Notes: generated by a model not told the origin, from the letters alone. DNA of 64,000 nucleotides from Daphnia pulex (GCF_021134715.1 NC_060026.1:13693001-13757000), one strand, 5' to 3'; numbered from the stretch's first letter, positions 28,315 through 40,491 are shown. Numbers and translations: made by a program.

Positions 28315-31300
28315 ATGGACGGAAGATTCCAGCAACACCAGTCAGATTCTTTCTCCATCGCCAATTTATTATCGATGCAACCCAATCACCATCATCACCA
28401 CCATCATCCGCACAGAGTCATCCATCCGGATCCGCTTTCCCATCTACGCAAATTGACCAGCCTTCCGGATGCGCCAGACACCAACGCTCTGCTGGCCATC
28501 CACCATCAGCAACAACAACAACAACAACACTATCATCAACATCCACCTGGATCAGCCCCGCCGTTCTTTTGCAACAATCCAGCCATCCCATCCACTTCCG
28601 GCCATCCAACCATGATGACCTCCACAGCACCAGGAGCCTCGGAAAATTTCAACGTTAAACCCGAAGAATCCATGACACCCAACGGAGCGATGATGGAAGC
28701 CGCAGCTCCAAACGAATCGCTACAAACCGATCCAGCATCCATCGACTCTGCAGATTCCGGTAAGAATTACAAAAAAAAAAAATTCACGCCACATCATTTT
28801 CGTCTAACCGCGATCAAAAAAGTAAAGACATAAACGTTTAAAAAAGAGAGAAAAGAAGCTAAACCACTAATAACTGCATTAGTTTCACTTCATCATCCGC
28901 ACAGAAAAAGGGAAAAACTTTTCTATTTCAAAAAATAAACAAACAAGTCACTGTATAGGAGGTAGTAGCGGTTATAGCGGTGGGAAATGTTGTACGACAC
29001 ACATATCGTTTCGTGCAAAAAGCCGCTGGTGGTGTTTGCTATAGCTCAAAATGAGAGCGCTGATAAATGTGACAAGAATAATAAGCGGTCGGCCGAGTTA
29101 TTTAACGTAATCATCGAAGCGTTAATCCCAACGTTCAAATCAATCATCGAAACTAACCATCTTTTGTTTCTTTCAATAACATTTTCTTTTGAGGGGGGAA
29201 TGCTAGTTTCACACGTAAATCACTACACACACCCCGGTGTGTGTGTGTTACACACATGCCGGTTTGCGAGTAATAGAAACTAATGGGGTCATTTATTTAA
29301 CAACCGCGCGGTCAAACGTTTTCAATGGCGTCGTGTCACGGGATACACATACAACAAACGATAAAAGAGGACACACAACAACAATAACCAACAACATCAA
29401 AAGTAGTTATTCGCGTTACCTCAACCTATATGTACACGCACGTCGACTGACACCTTCCGGTTTTTACTAACCCTTCCCCCTTTTCAGTTATGTAAGAGAA
29501 AAATGGCGACTAAAGGGGATGATAGAAGTGGGGGCTTATTTTTTTATTGTGTTTGGCTGAGTGACACACTCGGCGTGATTGTGGGAGCGTGCCGTCGATT
29601 TGTATTCCCCCTAACCTAACCAAGTGCCACTTGATACGACTGTTTTTCAGAGAGGGGGGGGGAGGCCTATTGTACAATACCTTTTTTTTGAAAACTTTAT
29701 TACAGCCTTTGCTAGACACATTTCAAATATTTAGACTACTTTTACAACGGGTAACGCCCATTTCTGACATTTTTTAAATTTCCAAGTTGAGATCGTCAAA
29801 CGCTATAAAGTCACGTTATGGATGAATTTCCATAAAAGGTGGAAATAAAAAAGAGTAGAGCCTACCACGAAATTACCTATAATCTATCGCAGTTGTACCA
29901 CGTGTGCAATAAAATGGAAATCATTTCGACTTACTACTTTTAGCCACAGCACATCAGGGACGTCTCGTTGTCCTGTAAATGGTTTTAAAAAAATGTTTAG
30001 AATTTTCTTGTTACACGAACAATGATTTCAGTCACGCAGTATACTAGAGTCCACAGCCACGTGATTGCAATTGACAAAGTAGTTTTAATTGGCTTACCAG
30101 TCGACCGATCTCTCTCCCGAACGCCACGTGGTTGACGACGTAAATTTAACACTTCTTTTACAGTACAATTCTTCAATCACATTCACCACGAAAGTCTCAA
30201 GGTGAAAAGAAATTCTTCAGTGACATTGTCAACCAGCAAATAACGTTCAAGAAATCGGGTTTTCTAGCGGTCACCAAGGCCATTTTCGAGCTGGCACGCG
30301 ATGTCGTTCAACAAACGGAGTTAAATTGACACTTCAACTTGGTTTCTCACTTGTTAAAGAAGCACTGAAATTCATGCACTAGTGTTAACAAGTCTCATTT
30401 TATAAATGGAATGATGTGCTGTAGAACAATAAGAAACCACGAGATCGCAGGCGACCGATTAGCTTCGATGTCACACGTGAAATGACTATTTTGGCGCGCG
30501 AAATTAATGAACTGAATTCCGGTTGAAAGTTTTTGATGTTTAGAAATTGGAATCAATTTGTGCGTTTGATTTATAAATTTGAAACTAAAAATTTTTAATT
30601 ACTCAATTGATTGTAATTAATTATTTTCTAATTTTATCTAATTGTTTATTATAAATTCAGATGATGGACAGACTGGCAGCAGTGGAGAAGAGAGAAAGAA
30701 ACGACCTCGCACAGCTTTTTCAGCTGTACAGATCAAGGTCAATATTTGATTAAAACAATTATCTTTTATTTTAAATTAATTAAGTATAATTATACAACAG
30801 GCCTTGGAATCGGAATTTGAAAGAAACAAATATCTGTCAGTCTCCAAGCGAATGCAGCTGTCAAAACAACTCAAATTAACTGAAACTCAGGTTTGTGGTT
30901 GTATTTCATTTGTTTATCTCAGTAAATAAATTTTCTTTTCCCCCTTAAATAGATCAAAATATGGTTCCAAAATCGCAGGACCAAATGGAAACGCAAATAC
31001 ACCAACGATCTAGAAATGTTGGCACAACAGTATTATTCATCGTTGGGAATATTAGCCCCTAGGCCTTTATTTATTGGCGATCGACTCTGGTTAGTAGTTT
31101 ATTAATCACCGTCATTGACGAATAATAATAATGAAATCTAATGCTCAATTTCAGGTTTTTGAATCCGTCTGGTAACTACGTGGCAACTGCGGGACCACCA
31201 CCACCGCCCCCGAATCTCTACCATCCTCGTCCATCATCTATGATTGATCCGATGATTCACCTCGCCAATATGTCAGGATTGAACCATCCATCGCCGGCCT

Positions 31301-31500
31301 TTGAGCCACAGTCATTAGGTTCGAATAACGGGTCTGTATCAGGTCCCCAGTTCTCGCCCACTTGGACTCCACCCATGCTGCGCGTCGCGCCCCAACAACA
31401 ACAACAGCTAGGCAACGACAGCGCCGCTGGTAGCCCAGTGGATCCAATTAGTCTCAGTTTCACTCCCAGTCCCGAAGACCTCCAACCCAAAGATGTTTAG
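28315..31500 (+). CDS. lms: NK-like (ANTP-class) homeobox transcription factor, lms-like
   Basis: Five exons: 28315-28759, 30661-30737, 30801-30890, 30953-31089, 31155-31500 (1095 nt, 364 aa). An in-frame TGA lies upstream of the ATG. Residues 13-19 (FSIANLL) form an eh1-type motif, which in other homeoproteins recruits the Groucho co-repressor. Then come a His run (about 25-31), a 7-Gln run and low-complexity Ser/Pro/Ala sequence. The homeodomain spans about 161-220, with F at position 8, W at 48 and N at 51 (IWFQNRRTKWKRKY). A conserved tail follows (YYSSLGILAPRPLFIGDRLW). This combination of helix sequences and tail is what I remember of insect lateral muscles scarcer (lms) proteins, so the family is firm and the ortholog name is a recollection. 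It should be a nuclear sequence-specific regulator, probably repressive. The homeodomain is split by two introns. Confidence 0.9.
28760..30660 (+). other. Large first intron of the homeobox gene
   Basis: At 1.9 kb this intron is about 25 times longer than its neighbours. It holds several CACGTG or near-CACGTG words (about 29899, 30058, 30126), a (CA)n/(TG)n inverted pair near 29224-29262, a short G-run at 29654-29662, and a dense group of TAAT cores in the last 70 bases before the acceptor. Its size and site content suggest intronic enhancers, but no coding exon was seen. Confidence 0.55.
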
Positions 31501-31577
31501 TCCTTTTTTTTTTAATTATTCGGCACAATTTTAGTAATAAAAAAATAATAATTAATAAGGCCCCAGTTTACCTTCAC

Positions 31578-31583
31578 TTTATT
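31578..31583 (-). terminator. AATAAA poly(A) signal, epoxide hydrolase gene
   Basis: Plus-strand TTTATT reads AATAAA on the minus strand, 66 bp past the hydrolase stop. It lies just left of the plus-strand signal, so the two transcripts' ends would overlap if the distal plus-strand signal is used. Confidence 0.6.
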
Positions 31584-31593
31584 TGGCTTTGTA

Positions 31594-31599
31594 AATAAA
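31594..31599 (+). terminator. AATAAA poly(A) signal, homeobox gene (distal)
   Basis: AATAAA lies 94 bp after the stop. Another sits nearer, at 31536-31541, so either could be used. Confidence 0.55.
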
Positions 31600-31648
31600 A
31601 TGAAACAAAAAAAGATTTACAGTGTTGAATCAATCAATTTGATGTGCT

Positions 31649-33449
31649 TCACAGCTTTTCGACTTTCTGCACGAACTCGATCACTTCGTCGGCTAGTAGT
31701 TGCGGCTCCTCGTAAGCCGCAAAATGTCCTCCACGATCCATAATATTGTAACTGATTAAATTGGTGTACTTGAATTTCGCCAATGGACCTGGTTGAACGA
31801 AAAGTTCTTCGGGAAATACAGATGCTCCTGTCGGCACCACGCAAGCAATACTAGTAAACAAAATATCGAATTTTAATTCACCTGGCCAATTTAACAAATG
31901 AGGTAGATATTTTATTAGTAAGTACTTACTTGTCTAGATTGTATCCGAATTGTTTACTGCTGAGTGTCTCACTGTACATGCGCATCGACGTTGTGATGGA
32001 ATTAGTTGTCCAGTAAATCATGACATTGTTTAGCAGCTCATCCATGGTAAACTTTTCCAGCAAACCGCCATCTTGGAGCTGTTTTCCGCTAGCTTTGGTC
32101 CAAGTTGAGAACTTTTCCAAAAGGTAGGCGGCCAGTCCGATTGGAGAATCACTCAGCGCCATTCCTTTACAGTTAAAAATTATATTTAACAGGAATTTTA
32201 AAAAAGAAAAGTCAAATACGCTGTTAACTTACCAACAGTATCGGGTTTAGTAGCCTGAAGGTGGAGATATCCAGTCTCTTGGACGATATGCATGAACCTG
32301 GAGCTGAGGGGATATGTTAGAGGGACTTTATCAGCCGGCATCAGTAGAGACGGCCAAAGAGAACTGAGCATGAGACCGAGGTTGCTCCCAATGGTGTTAA
32401 CCGCTACCATGTTCAAGTGAAGGCCCTTAACCCTATAACAGTTTTAAAAGAATTTATTGAGATTTTCATGGATAAAAAATACTGATGTTAAATGATATTA
32501 CCTGTGAGGGAACAGGGTAGCCATATCCGAACCGATTAGAGAACCCCAATCCCCTCCCTGGATGTAATAGCGATCGTAACCGAGTCTCTTCATTAACCGA
32601 TCAAAAATGAATCCCATTTCAGCCGCTCCTAAACATAGACAGAATAATTTAATTAATTAATTGAAAAAGTTAATAATTTTGGTGTCTAAACTTATCTAAC
32701 CTAAACCAGGCTTCCTGGCTGCATCAGAGTATCCGTAACCAGGTAAAGACGGGACGACAAGCTCGAACACGAAATCATATTTGTCGGATTCTTGAGTCAG
32801 CAAAGGAATAATTTTGGTAAACTCGATAAACGATCCCGGCCATCCATGAAGTAAAAGTAATGGCAATACTTTTTTATTTTTGATTGCCTCCCCACTGGGT
32901 TTTGAGTGGATAAAATGAATGCCTTAAGTCAATCAAAAATCATTTAAATTAATCAATAAGTTTGATAATAAAATGCTAAAATAAAATAACCTAGTCCACC
33001 AATGTTGGTTTTAAAATGAGGAAAGGTATTCAAAAAAGCTTCCTGCTTTTTCCAGTCATAAGTGTTCATCCAGTAATCTTTAACAGTCTTCATGTATTGA
33101 GCATTAAATCCATATTGGAACCCAATGCCTTCCAATCCAGGTACAATTCGTGTTGATCTACTCAATCTGTCTTGTAAATCAGACAGGACCTAAATTTTCC
33201 AATTTGTAGATTGTACATGCAATTCAAATGTTTTAATGTTACAGTTGCATGACATTGACATACCTCATCAGAAACTTTAATTTTGAATGGTTTAATAGAT
33301 TCATCTTGTACTCTCGGTTGACCTTCACCCCACCACTGGTCCTTAAATTGGGGAATTGGAGGATTCTTCAAGAATAACTGTGAAATATACACAGCACTCA
33401 AAGCACTTCCAATTAACAGTAGCTTGTGTAGGAAACCCATTCTTGACAA
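31649..33449 (-). CDS. JHEH: Microsomal (juvenile-hormone type) epoxide hydrolase
   Basis: Seven exons in transcript order: 33449-33264, 33189-32991, 32922-32701, 32628-32502, 32432-32233, 32164-31930, 31850-31649 (1371 nt, 456 aa, normal for the family). An N-terminal hydrophobic anchor (about 7-26) precedes the WWG motif. The alpha/beta-hydrolase core shows HGWP at 154-157 (oxyanion hole), GGDWG with nucleophile Asp229, an acid at Glu404/405 and RGGHFAAYEEP with His432. Such enzymes open epoxides to diols at the ER membrane; arthropod members hydrolyse juvenile hormone or methyl farnesoate epoxide and also xenobiotics. Substrate cannot be decided from sequence. A second in-frame ATG three codons downstream (MGFL) is an alternative start. 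It is convergent with the homeobox gene. Confidence 0.95.
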
Positions 33450-34416
33450 CTGACTGGCATATACCCAAAGTGCTGAATATAAAAAATAAGATCAGCCAAA
33501 ATTAGCTCTGTTCCCTATCAGATAACAAAATAAGGTTCCAAGTTCCAACAACCTTTGACTTCAAGATTATCTCAAGGTACTATTTAGTTTGTCTCTATGC
33601 TGCTTTCGATTTGAACATCGATTACCTCGTCGAAGCAGTCACACACTATCTTGATTTTTTAAACATGTGGAATTCCATTTCCATTTTCCACGAATTGACA
33701 TTTTAAATAAAGCCCTTCAGCTTAAATGGAGCAGGATTGAAATTAAATGCGTTTGCGAAAAGTCCCGCATATCCGGCAAATTTGAATCTATTTCACAATT
33801 TATTAGATTTGAAATTTTAAAAGAAATCATTCCTCAAAGTGACGTTTGAAGATGCAGACGACGCTTCAAAAAAGATTCGCGATGGTTCGTTTGAAGATTA
33901 CATAAGTTTTTAAATTTTTATTCAATTGAGTATGCTACTGTGCCGAATCTGATTGAACGATCAAATTCAAATACGTATGAATCCAAATCAGGCATTACAG
34001 TACAATTTCTTCTGAACTGGCGGATGTTGGCGGCTTTTCTCGTTTGATCAACATTGACGTGACTGAAGCAGACGACGGTTGGAGCGATTTTCAACGTGAA
34101 GTGCTTTCAATGTGCATTTCCGTCGAATAATCAGCAATTCCACAAGTTATTAACTGATAAAGAAATTATTCGTGATAAAATTTAAACTATTTGGCCGCCC
34201 CAATAACGGGTAATTATATTTAAATTTGTCGTAAAGTACAGAAATTTTTTTCAATTAAAAATTTCCACTGCAATGCACCATCATCTATGCCTGTTTATAA
34301 CTCCTTTGTTTTGTCAAAATAGCTACTAAGATTTGACAATTATGACATTATACTACATTGTTGTAACTTAATTTGTGTAAATTTCTTTTACAGTTTTATT
34401 CTTCACATGCCGTGAA
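33450..34416. promoter_or_regulatory. Divergent intergenic region, epoxide hydrolase / ABHD13
   Basis: This stretch separates two head-to-head genes and should carry both promoters. A splice-acceptor-like CTTTTACAG at about 34385-34393 just upstream of the ABHD13 ATG suggests a non-coding first exon and a 5'UTR intron for that gene. No other feature was recognised. Confidence 0.45.
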
Positions 34417-35716
34417 ATGGCTTGCATCAACATTGATGAAGAAAAGCTTATCAATAATTCTGCCTCCTCACCAGAGACGAATCCAGATTTTCTAGTCATA
34501 CGTGTAATTGGCCGGATAGTTATTAGTGTTATCAAACAATGCTGGGCATTAAGTAGTGCTATGTTTATTACTATCTGTATTTTCTATTGGATATTTGGAG
34601 GTATTTCTGCATTTATACTTCTTTGCTTCTCTGCTGCAGGTAACATATGAAGTGCTATCCTTAACTTATTCATTAGAAGAAAGTGTGTAAAGCCTTTAAT
34701 CATTTACTATTCATTTAGGCATAGTTTATAGAGCTGGAGATCAGTTGTTGTACTACCCAGAAATCCCTCAAAATTCTAGAATATTTGTCCCTGCTCCAAA
34801 CACCTTGGATCTACCATTTGAAAATGTTTTTATCAAAAGTTTGGATTCAACCAAACTCCATGCATACTTCATCCCACAACCGCAAACGCAACAGTGCGCC
34901 ACGATTGTTTTCTTTCATGGAAACGCTGGAAACATCGGTCACAGGCTGCCAAATGTTAAAGGGCTCTTCAAACATCTTCAAGCTAATTTATTCCTGGTAG
35001 AGTACAGAGGCTATGGCATGTCTGAAGGGTCACCATCAGAATCTGGCCTGTATAGAGATGCTCAAGCTGCTTTGAATTATCTTACCAACAGAGAGGACAT
35101 CGATCAAAGAAAAATTATTGTTTTCGGAAGATCATTAGGTATTTTACTATTTCGTTTTCACTAATTTGTTATGCCAATTACATAACTTACTCTTATTTGC
35201 CGTATCAATCCAGGTGGAGCAGTAGCTATCGATCTAGCATCCCGAACGTGTAATTCGGAGAAAATAGCTTGTGTTGTGATAGAAAATTCGTTTACTTCCA
35301 TTCCTGACATGGCTATTCAAATCCTGCCATGGAAAGGATTGAGATATCTACCTCTTTGGTTCCATAAAAACAAGGTACCTAATCTTTCTTAAACTTTGAC
35401 TATGACATTTAGATTTATCATACCTTTTTTGTTCTTGCAGTTTCAAAGTAAGAAAAAAGTGACATCTATTCAATGTCCAATGGTTTTCATATCGGGTCTG
35501 TCTGATCAGTTGGTCCCGCCCTCTATGATGGTGGACCTATATACGCACTGCGGTAGCGAACGAAAACTACTGCTACAAATTCCAAATGGAGATCATAACG
35601 GTACCTGGACCAAACCTTTTTATTACAAGCAACTAGAAAAGGCTATTCAAGATGTTTGCAGCGATCGGCTTTTAAATCAGCAGCATTTGCAACTTTTACC
35701 CGTAAATACTGTGTAA
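34417..35716 (+). CDS. ABHD13: ABHD13-like alpha/beta hydrolase
   Basis: Four exons: 34417-34639, 34719-35138, 35214-35374, 35441-35716 (1080 nt, 359 aa; the human protein is slightly shorter). Two adjacent hydrophobic segments (about 26-72) anchor the N-terminus. The catalytic region has FFHGNAGNIGHR (oxyanion loop), GRSLGG with nucleophile Ser213, SDQLVPP with Asp290 and NGDHNGTW with His320, the complete triad in the order typical of the BEM46/ABHD13 group. The family is a single-pass membrane serine hydrolase; human ABHD13 has been linked to depalmitoylation-type activity, but the substrate is unsettled. It faces CHID1 tail-to-tail with only 196 bp between stops. Confidence 0.93.
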
Positions 35717-35912
35717 AAAGCCTGATAAAATCAAGTACTGCAGAAACTCCCCACCATCCTGTTCTAGCTAAAATTGTCTAAAATGTTTCTTTAAAAAGAA
35801 CGCAAATGTTTTTGTTTCTTGCGCCACCGGTTTTCCTAATACAAATTCTGACTATAGTTCACTACAGTGCCAAAAATAATGTATTAGGCAGCCACGGCGG
35901 TTTTATACGATA

Positions 35913-37654
35913 TTATAGTACATCGTAAAAGTAATCCAATCCTTGGCCCAACTCCCAGATGGATATGCCAGTACCTAGTTTAGCTGCAAGGCGGATTCGT
36001 TGTTCAATGGAATACAGGGTTGGATAGAATACTGTATGTCGACCTTGATTTCTAAATAAAAGGTTAATAAAATAAGCATATTCAAAATTTTAATGATCAA
36101 AGCATACTTGTACTCAAAGAAGTGTTCTTGCGATTTGTCGTCCCACTGGAATTTGACCGAAGTATGGTTTTTCAGAATGTCGATGTATTGCGATCCAACA
36201 ATGGGGCCTCCGCCATTTATACTGTAATCGTTACCATAAAAGTTCAGTCCCAGCAAAATCTGACTACGATGTGTCGATTCGGGATCTAGGATTTCGACGC
36301 ATTTTTTCACCCACTTGATGGGGCTGTTTGGTCCTAAAAAATAAACAAATAGATGATACGGGAATCCGAAAGGCCATACTTTAACTTGATGTTTTACCAG
36401 GGCGCTGTGAGCTAGAATAATCATACGTCATCAATGAAAAATAGTCGACTAAATCTACCAGTCGGATAAAATCTTCGTGACGGAACATTCCTGGTGCATT
36501 TCTAAAGCAAAAAGATAATTCGTTAAATCTCGGATTGAAATAGAACTGAATGAAGTAGTAGAAAATACCCGTGATAAAGAGGGGGAGGAATAACAAGAAC
36601 AAAAATGAACTTGGACTCCCTGAGGTGGTTGCTGAGATGGCCAATCATATTGATCATTTCGTTAGAGTGTTGGCCACCCAATTGACTCCAAGCTTCCATG
36701 ACTATGCCATCAAAGCCGTTTTCCTACGAATTAGTTTAAAATTAATATGATCTTATTTGATGTTTTTGTTCAAATACTTTGATTGACTTAGAAATGACTT
36801 GGCTAAGCTCCCACACTCGATCCTTTTCTTTGAATAAGCGTGCATAGTCCTGACCTGACCATCTATCAAACAGTAGGCGAGGAACCACTTAATGCCAAAG
36901 AAAAAATGTGTTATTACTTTTTCTCTTCAGTTAAAAAAAAATTGTTCTTACTTTTAACTTTAGACTGGGTGCTCTTATTTTTTACAGTAGTCATCCAATT
37001 TTTGTCAACATCATGCAAACCTTGATGGTAAAATTTCCATAAGAATGTTTTGGTTAATATGTTTACTAGATTAAAATAAAAAATAATTAATTAATTATTA
37101 CCTGTCATTACATAGCCTTTCCCTCCAGGTGTAGGTGTAACTTGCAACCAGACTGGAGAAATCAAATCAAATTTGTTGGCAAATAATTTGGCCACATCAT
37201 ACCCATGGCCATTCCACTGCAGTTGCAGGAGTAATTATTATAGATATCATACTAATATTTATTTCAAATTAATATCAGTGCACTTACAGGTGTGATGTAT
37301 CCTAGGACAGTTTTATCTACTCTTCTTATATTTGTCTTGGTACTGTATGCTTTGTAATCTGAAAGTATCTCTTTGGCCGATGTTTGTACCTTTGCCAGTT
37401 CTCGTTCAAACACAGTTTCTTCTTGGGGATCCTCCTGTAGAGCAAATAGACAATTGTTATTCCCAGCTATGATTATGGATACATCCCATAAAAATCTTAT
37501 TACTTAATGTAAGATACCTTACCCTTACCTTGATTATGACAGCAGGTTTACTTTTGGGTTTTTTGGGATCATTTTTGGACAAAGTACAATCGAGATTTTG
37601 CAAATGAACAAAAATTAGTAAGACGATCACTAGAAGATGTTCACGAAGCTCCAT
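35913..37654 (-). CDS. CHID1: Chitinase domain-containing protein 1 (CHID1)
   Basis: Nine exons in transcript order: 37654-37529, 37434-37288, 37216-37102, 37020-36952, 36887-36778, 36723-36569, 36501-36398, 36333-36108, 36051-35913 (1191 nt, 396 aa; human about 393). Residues 1-23 form a signal peptide if translation starts at 37654; an in-frame ATG 33 bp upstream would bury it, so the downstream start is preferred. The GH18 barrel shows [32 protein letters not shown] (Asp194, Glu199), [17 protein letters not shown] and the C-terminal [14 protein letters not shown]. The full DxxDxDxE chitinase motif is absent, as in CHID1 generally. CHID1 proteins are secreted or lysosomal saccharide binders, not classical chitinases. 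The gene is divergent from SEPSECS. Confidence 0.95.
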
Positions 37655-38408
37655 TTTGTCATGAATAGTGAAGGAAACAATGAACACTGTGAAACGTCAT
37701 GGATCTGTGGTTCAAAACAAAACCATGACAAAACACTTGTTCCAAATTTTGACACGATGAACCGGAGTGAAGGCGTTGCCAGAACAAGTCTGAAGGGATA
37801 AAATCATAAAATTAATTTTCAAAATAAGTCATATAAAATCAAATTTAGCATGCAAATTATTCTTATTTCAACATTATTTATAACGCAAAAGAAATAGTAC
37901 TTATAAAGCCTATTTATTTCTTGCGCTATAAATAAATTGGAATCCATTTTTCATTAATGAAATAAACAAAAATACCTTTTGGGGAAATGCAAGAAAGAAA
38001 CTAGAACTAATATGATTAGATAAACAAGCGAACATTGAGAACGCGAGATAACATTAAAGTTTTTAAGTCCGTGGCGTGGATCGTGAATGACGTCGTTCCG
38101 TGTCCGTGTTCCGTGTTTTTTATGAGTACACTGTGGGTGAAAATCTGACAACAGGGTCACATGTTGTAGTAACTAGTGATGAATTCATGAATTGGCGTAA
38201 TTGATTAAGTTAGAAAGTTACGTACTGACGTTTACTTACTGTGAAAGTTCGCTGAGTGAATTTCTAAACAACACGTCAACATGTCTTTATCGTATTACAT
38301 AGCCAGCTAGTTTTGTCAACGTTTCCTTCATTTGTAAAACGTAGTTCGCCCTGTGTCAGTCATCTCTTGCATTCCAATACAGAGCAGTTTGCCAAAAAAA
38401 TCCATAAA
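37655..38408. promoter_or_regulatory. Divergent intergenic region, CHID1 / SEPSECS
   Basis: These 754 bp separate two head-to-head start codons. They hold a CRE/ATF-like TGACGTCG (38088-38095), a second TGACGT-type site near 38226 and a short tandem CCGTGT array near 38098-38118. A shared bidirectional promoter is plausible but inferred. Confidence 0.45.
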
Positions 38409-40153
38409 ATGGATGACACAAGTTTTAAATTGCTTGCAAAATATCTACCGTCTACTTACGTCCAACAAGCCAAAGATGCCCGAAATTCTCAGAATTTCTT
38501 AATTAATCAGTTACTTGAAAAGGTAAATAGAAAAATTATTTTTCGTTTGATAAATTCTATTATTTCTGTTGATTAGAGAAAATGGCCAGAAGAAGGATGG
38601 AGTGATAGAAGTATTGAGATGCTGCTAGATGAACTAGCCTCCCTAGACAGCAATAATTTCTTGAAGAATCGTGGAGTTGGTGAAAGAGAGGCAAGAATAG
38701 CCTCCTCTCTCGTGGCAAAAAGAAATTTTCATTTAGGACATGGACTTGGACGTTCTGGAGACCTGACTGAAGTGCAGCCCAAGGCTGCTGGTTCTAGTGT
38801 CATGTATCAGTTAACAAATGATTTGGCTAAAGACGCTTTGCGGACACTTGGAGTTCCTGGAATTCAAGCTTGCTTTGTTGCCCCTTTGGCCACAGGCATG
38901 AGTTTAACTCTTTTATTCCTCACTCTACGTCAACAGAAACCAAAAGCTAAATACATCATTTGGTCTCGTATTGATCAAAAATCCTGCTTCAAATCGATCA
39001 TCACGGCTGGTTTTGAGCCAATAATTGTCCAAACTGTTTTGGATGGGGACGAGTTAGTAACGGACACGGGCAAAATTGAAGCAATTATAAAACAGACAGA
39101 CCCCGAGCTGATTGCTTGCGTGATGACCACAACGAGCTGTTTTGCTCCACGAGCATGTGATGACGTCGAATCAGTAGCAGTTATATGCAAAAACCACAAC
39201 ATCGCTCACGTTATCAATAACGCATATGGAGTTCAAAATACAAAGTGCATGCATGTGATTCAGCAAGCTAGCAAGTATAATATTTCATAGAAAATTTAAT
39301 CAATGGCAACTTTAAATTTACATTTGAATATTACTTTAACCAGGAAAGGCCGTGTGGATGCGTTTGTTCAGAGCACAGACAAGAATTTTATGGTTCCTGT
39401 TGGTGGTACAATTATCGCCGGCTTCGATAAACTGTTTATCAATAAAGTCAGTCAGAGCTATCCAGGTATTAAAATTCGTGCTATTTTCGTTGTCCAACGA
39501 ATAATTACCGAATATTTTTTTTATTTTACAGGCCGGGCTTCTTCTAGCCCAATTATAGATTTGTTCATCACACTACTCTCTTTAGGATCAAAAGAATATA
39601 TATCTTTGGTAAAAGAAAGAAAACAACTATATCAATCACTTAAAGAAGGTTTGGTCAAGGTGGCCTCCCAATTCGGACAGCGAATCCTGCACACCCCGGG
39701 CAACTCGATATCTATTGGTAACTTTATTTGAAATGAAGAAATCTTTTCAATTCATGTCAAAAAAATTAATTTTATTTAGGAATCTCATTGCCGCCCTTGC
39801 AAGATCCAAAGATACTGACTCAGTTGGGCTCCCAACTGTTCCTTCGTTGTGTTTCCGGTACGCGGGTCGTGTCAAATCTTGAGCATAAGGTTATCAATGA
39901 TCACGAGTTCCGTAGCTGGGGATCTCACCACAACAAATATCCTACAGCATATTTAACTGCTGCAGCCACAATTGGCATGACGCCCGTCGACGTTGAACAG
40001 TTCCTGCATCGATTAACCAAAGTTCTGGAATCGTGGAGCGCTAAGATCGCTCCTATTGCTTTCCCGTTGTTAACAAACGGACATGAGGTCTTTGCTCACG
40101 ATTTATTATTGACAGATGATTATCTAGTTGACCAGGAATCTAGTGTGATATAG
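38409..40153 (+). CDS. SEPSECS: O-phosphoseryl-tRNA(Sec) selenium transferase (SepSecS)
   Basis: Five exons: 38409-38522, 38577-39274, 39344-39465, 39532-39717, 39780-40153 (1494 nt, 497 aa; human 501). This PLP enzyme converts phosphoseryl-tRNA(Sec) to selenocysteinyl-tRNA(Sec) with selenophosphate, the last step of eukaryotic selenocysteine synthesis. Landmarks of the family are intact: [67 protein letters not shown] and [12 protein letters not shown], where Lys283 matches the PLP lysine of the human enzyme. It ends convergent with the DOMON gene. Confidence 0.97.
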
Positions 40154-40491
40154 TTTCCCTGTCGTTTAATTTCTTTTTAAAAGATTGAATTCATTTCCTA
40201 ACAACATTTGGATAGAAACAATTTTTTCTCATTTTTTCCCAGTCTGTATTTAATTTAATAATTAATCTCTTTGTAATTTTGAAAAGGTAGGATCTTGAAT
40301 AGAAACAAAACATTTCTAGTCTGAATTCTAAAGGAATTTCTCTTCTATTTTCTGTGGCCTTTTGTCAGATTAATTAAAACAAAAAATTCTTAAGTAGTTT
40401 ATTCGTTTCCCAATAAAGTCAAAGAATTTGATTGAAGCATGAAAAGAGTGAGTGAAAGATGGTTGATGTAAATGAATTTGAATAGTCTTAT
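40154..40491. other. Tail-to-tail intergenic region with paired poly(A) signals
   Basis: The SEPSECS and DOMON genes converge here. AATAAA on the plus strand at 40412-40417 serves SEPSECS; TTTATT at 40398-40403 reads AATAAA on the minus strand and serves the DOMON gene. The signals are 8 bp apart, so the two 3'UTRs should overlap by a few dozen bases. Confidence 0.6.

Noticed and set aside
28224-28658. Open frame overlapping the homeobox gene start in another frame
   Set aside because: It ignores the frame that continues through four spliced exons into the homeodomain; it is a by-product of CAT/CAC/CAA repeats.
28418-28742. Antisense open frames opposite homeobox exon 1
   Set aside because: Reverse reading of the Gln/His-rich exon gives Val/Cys/Trp-rich peptides without homology or splice sites.
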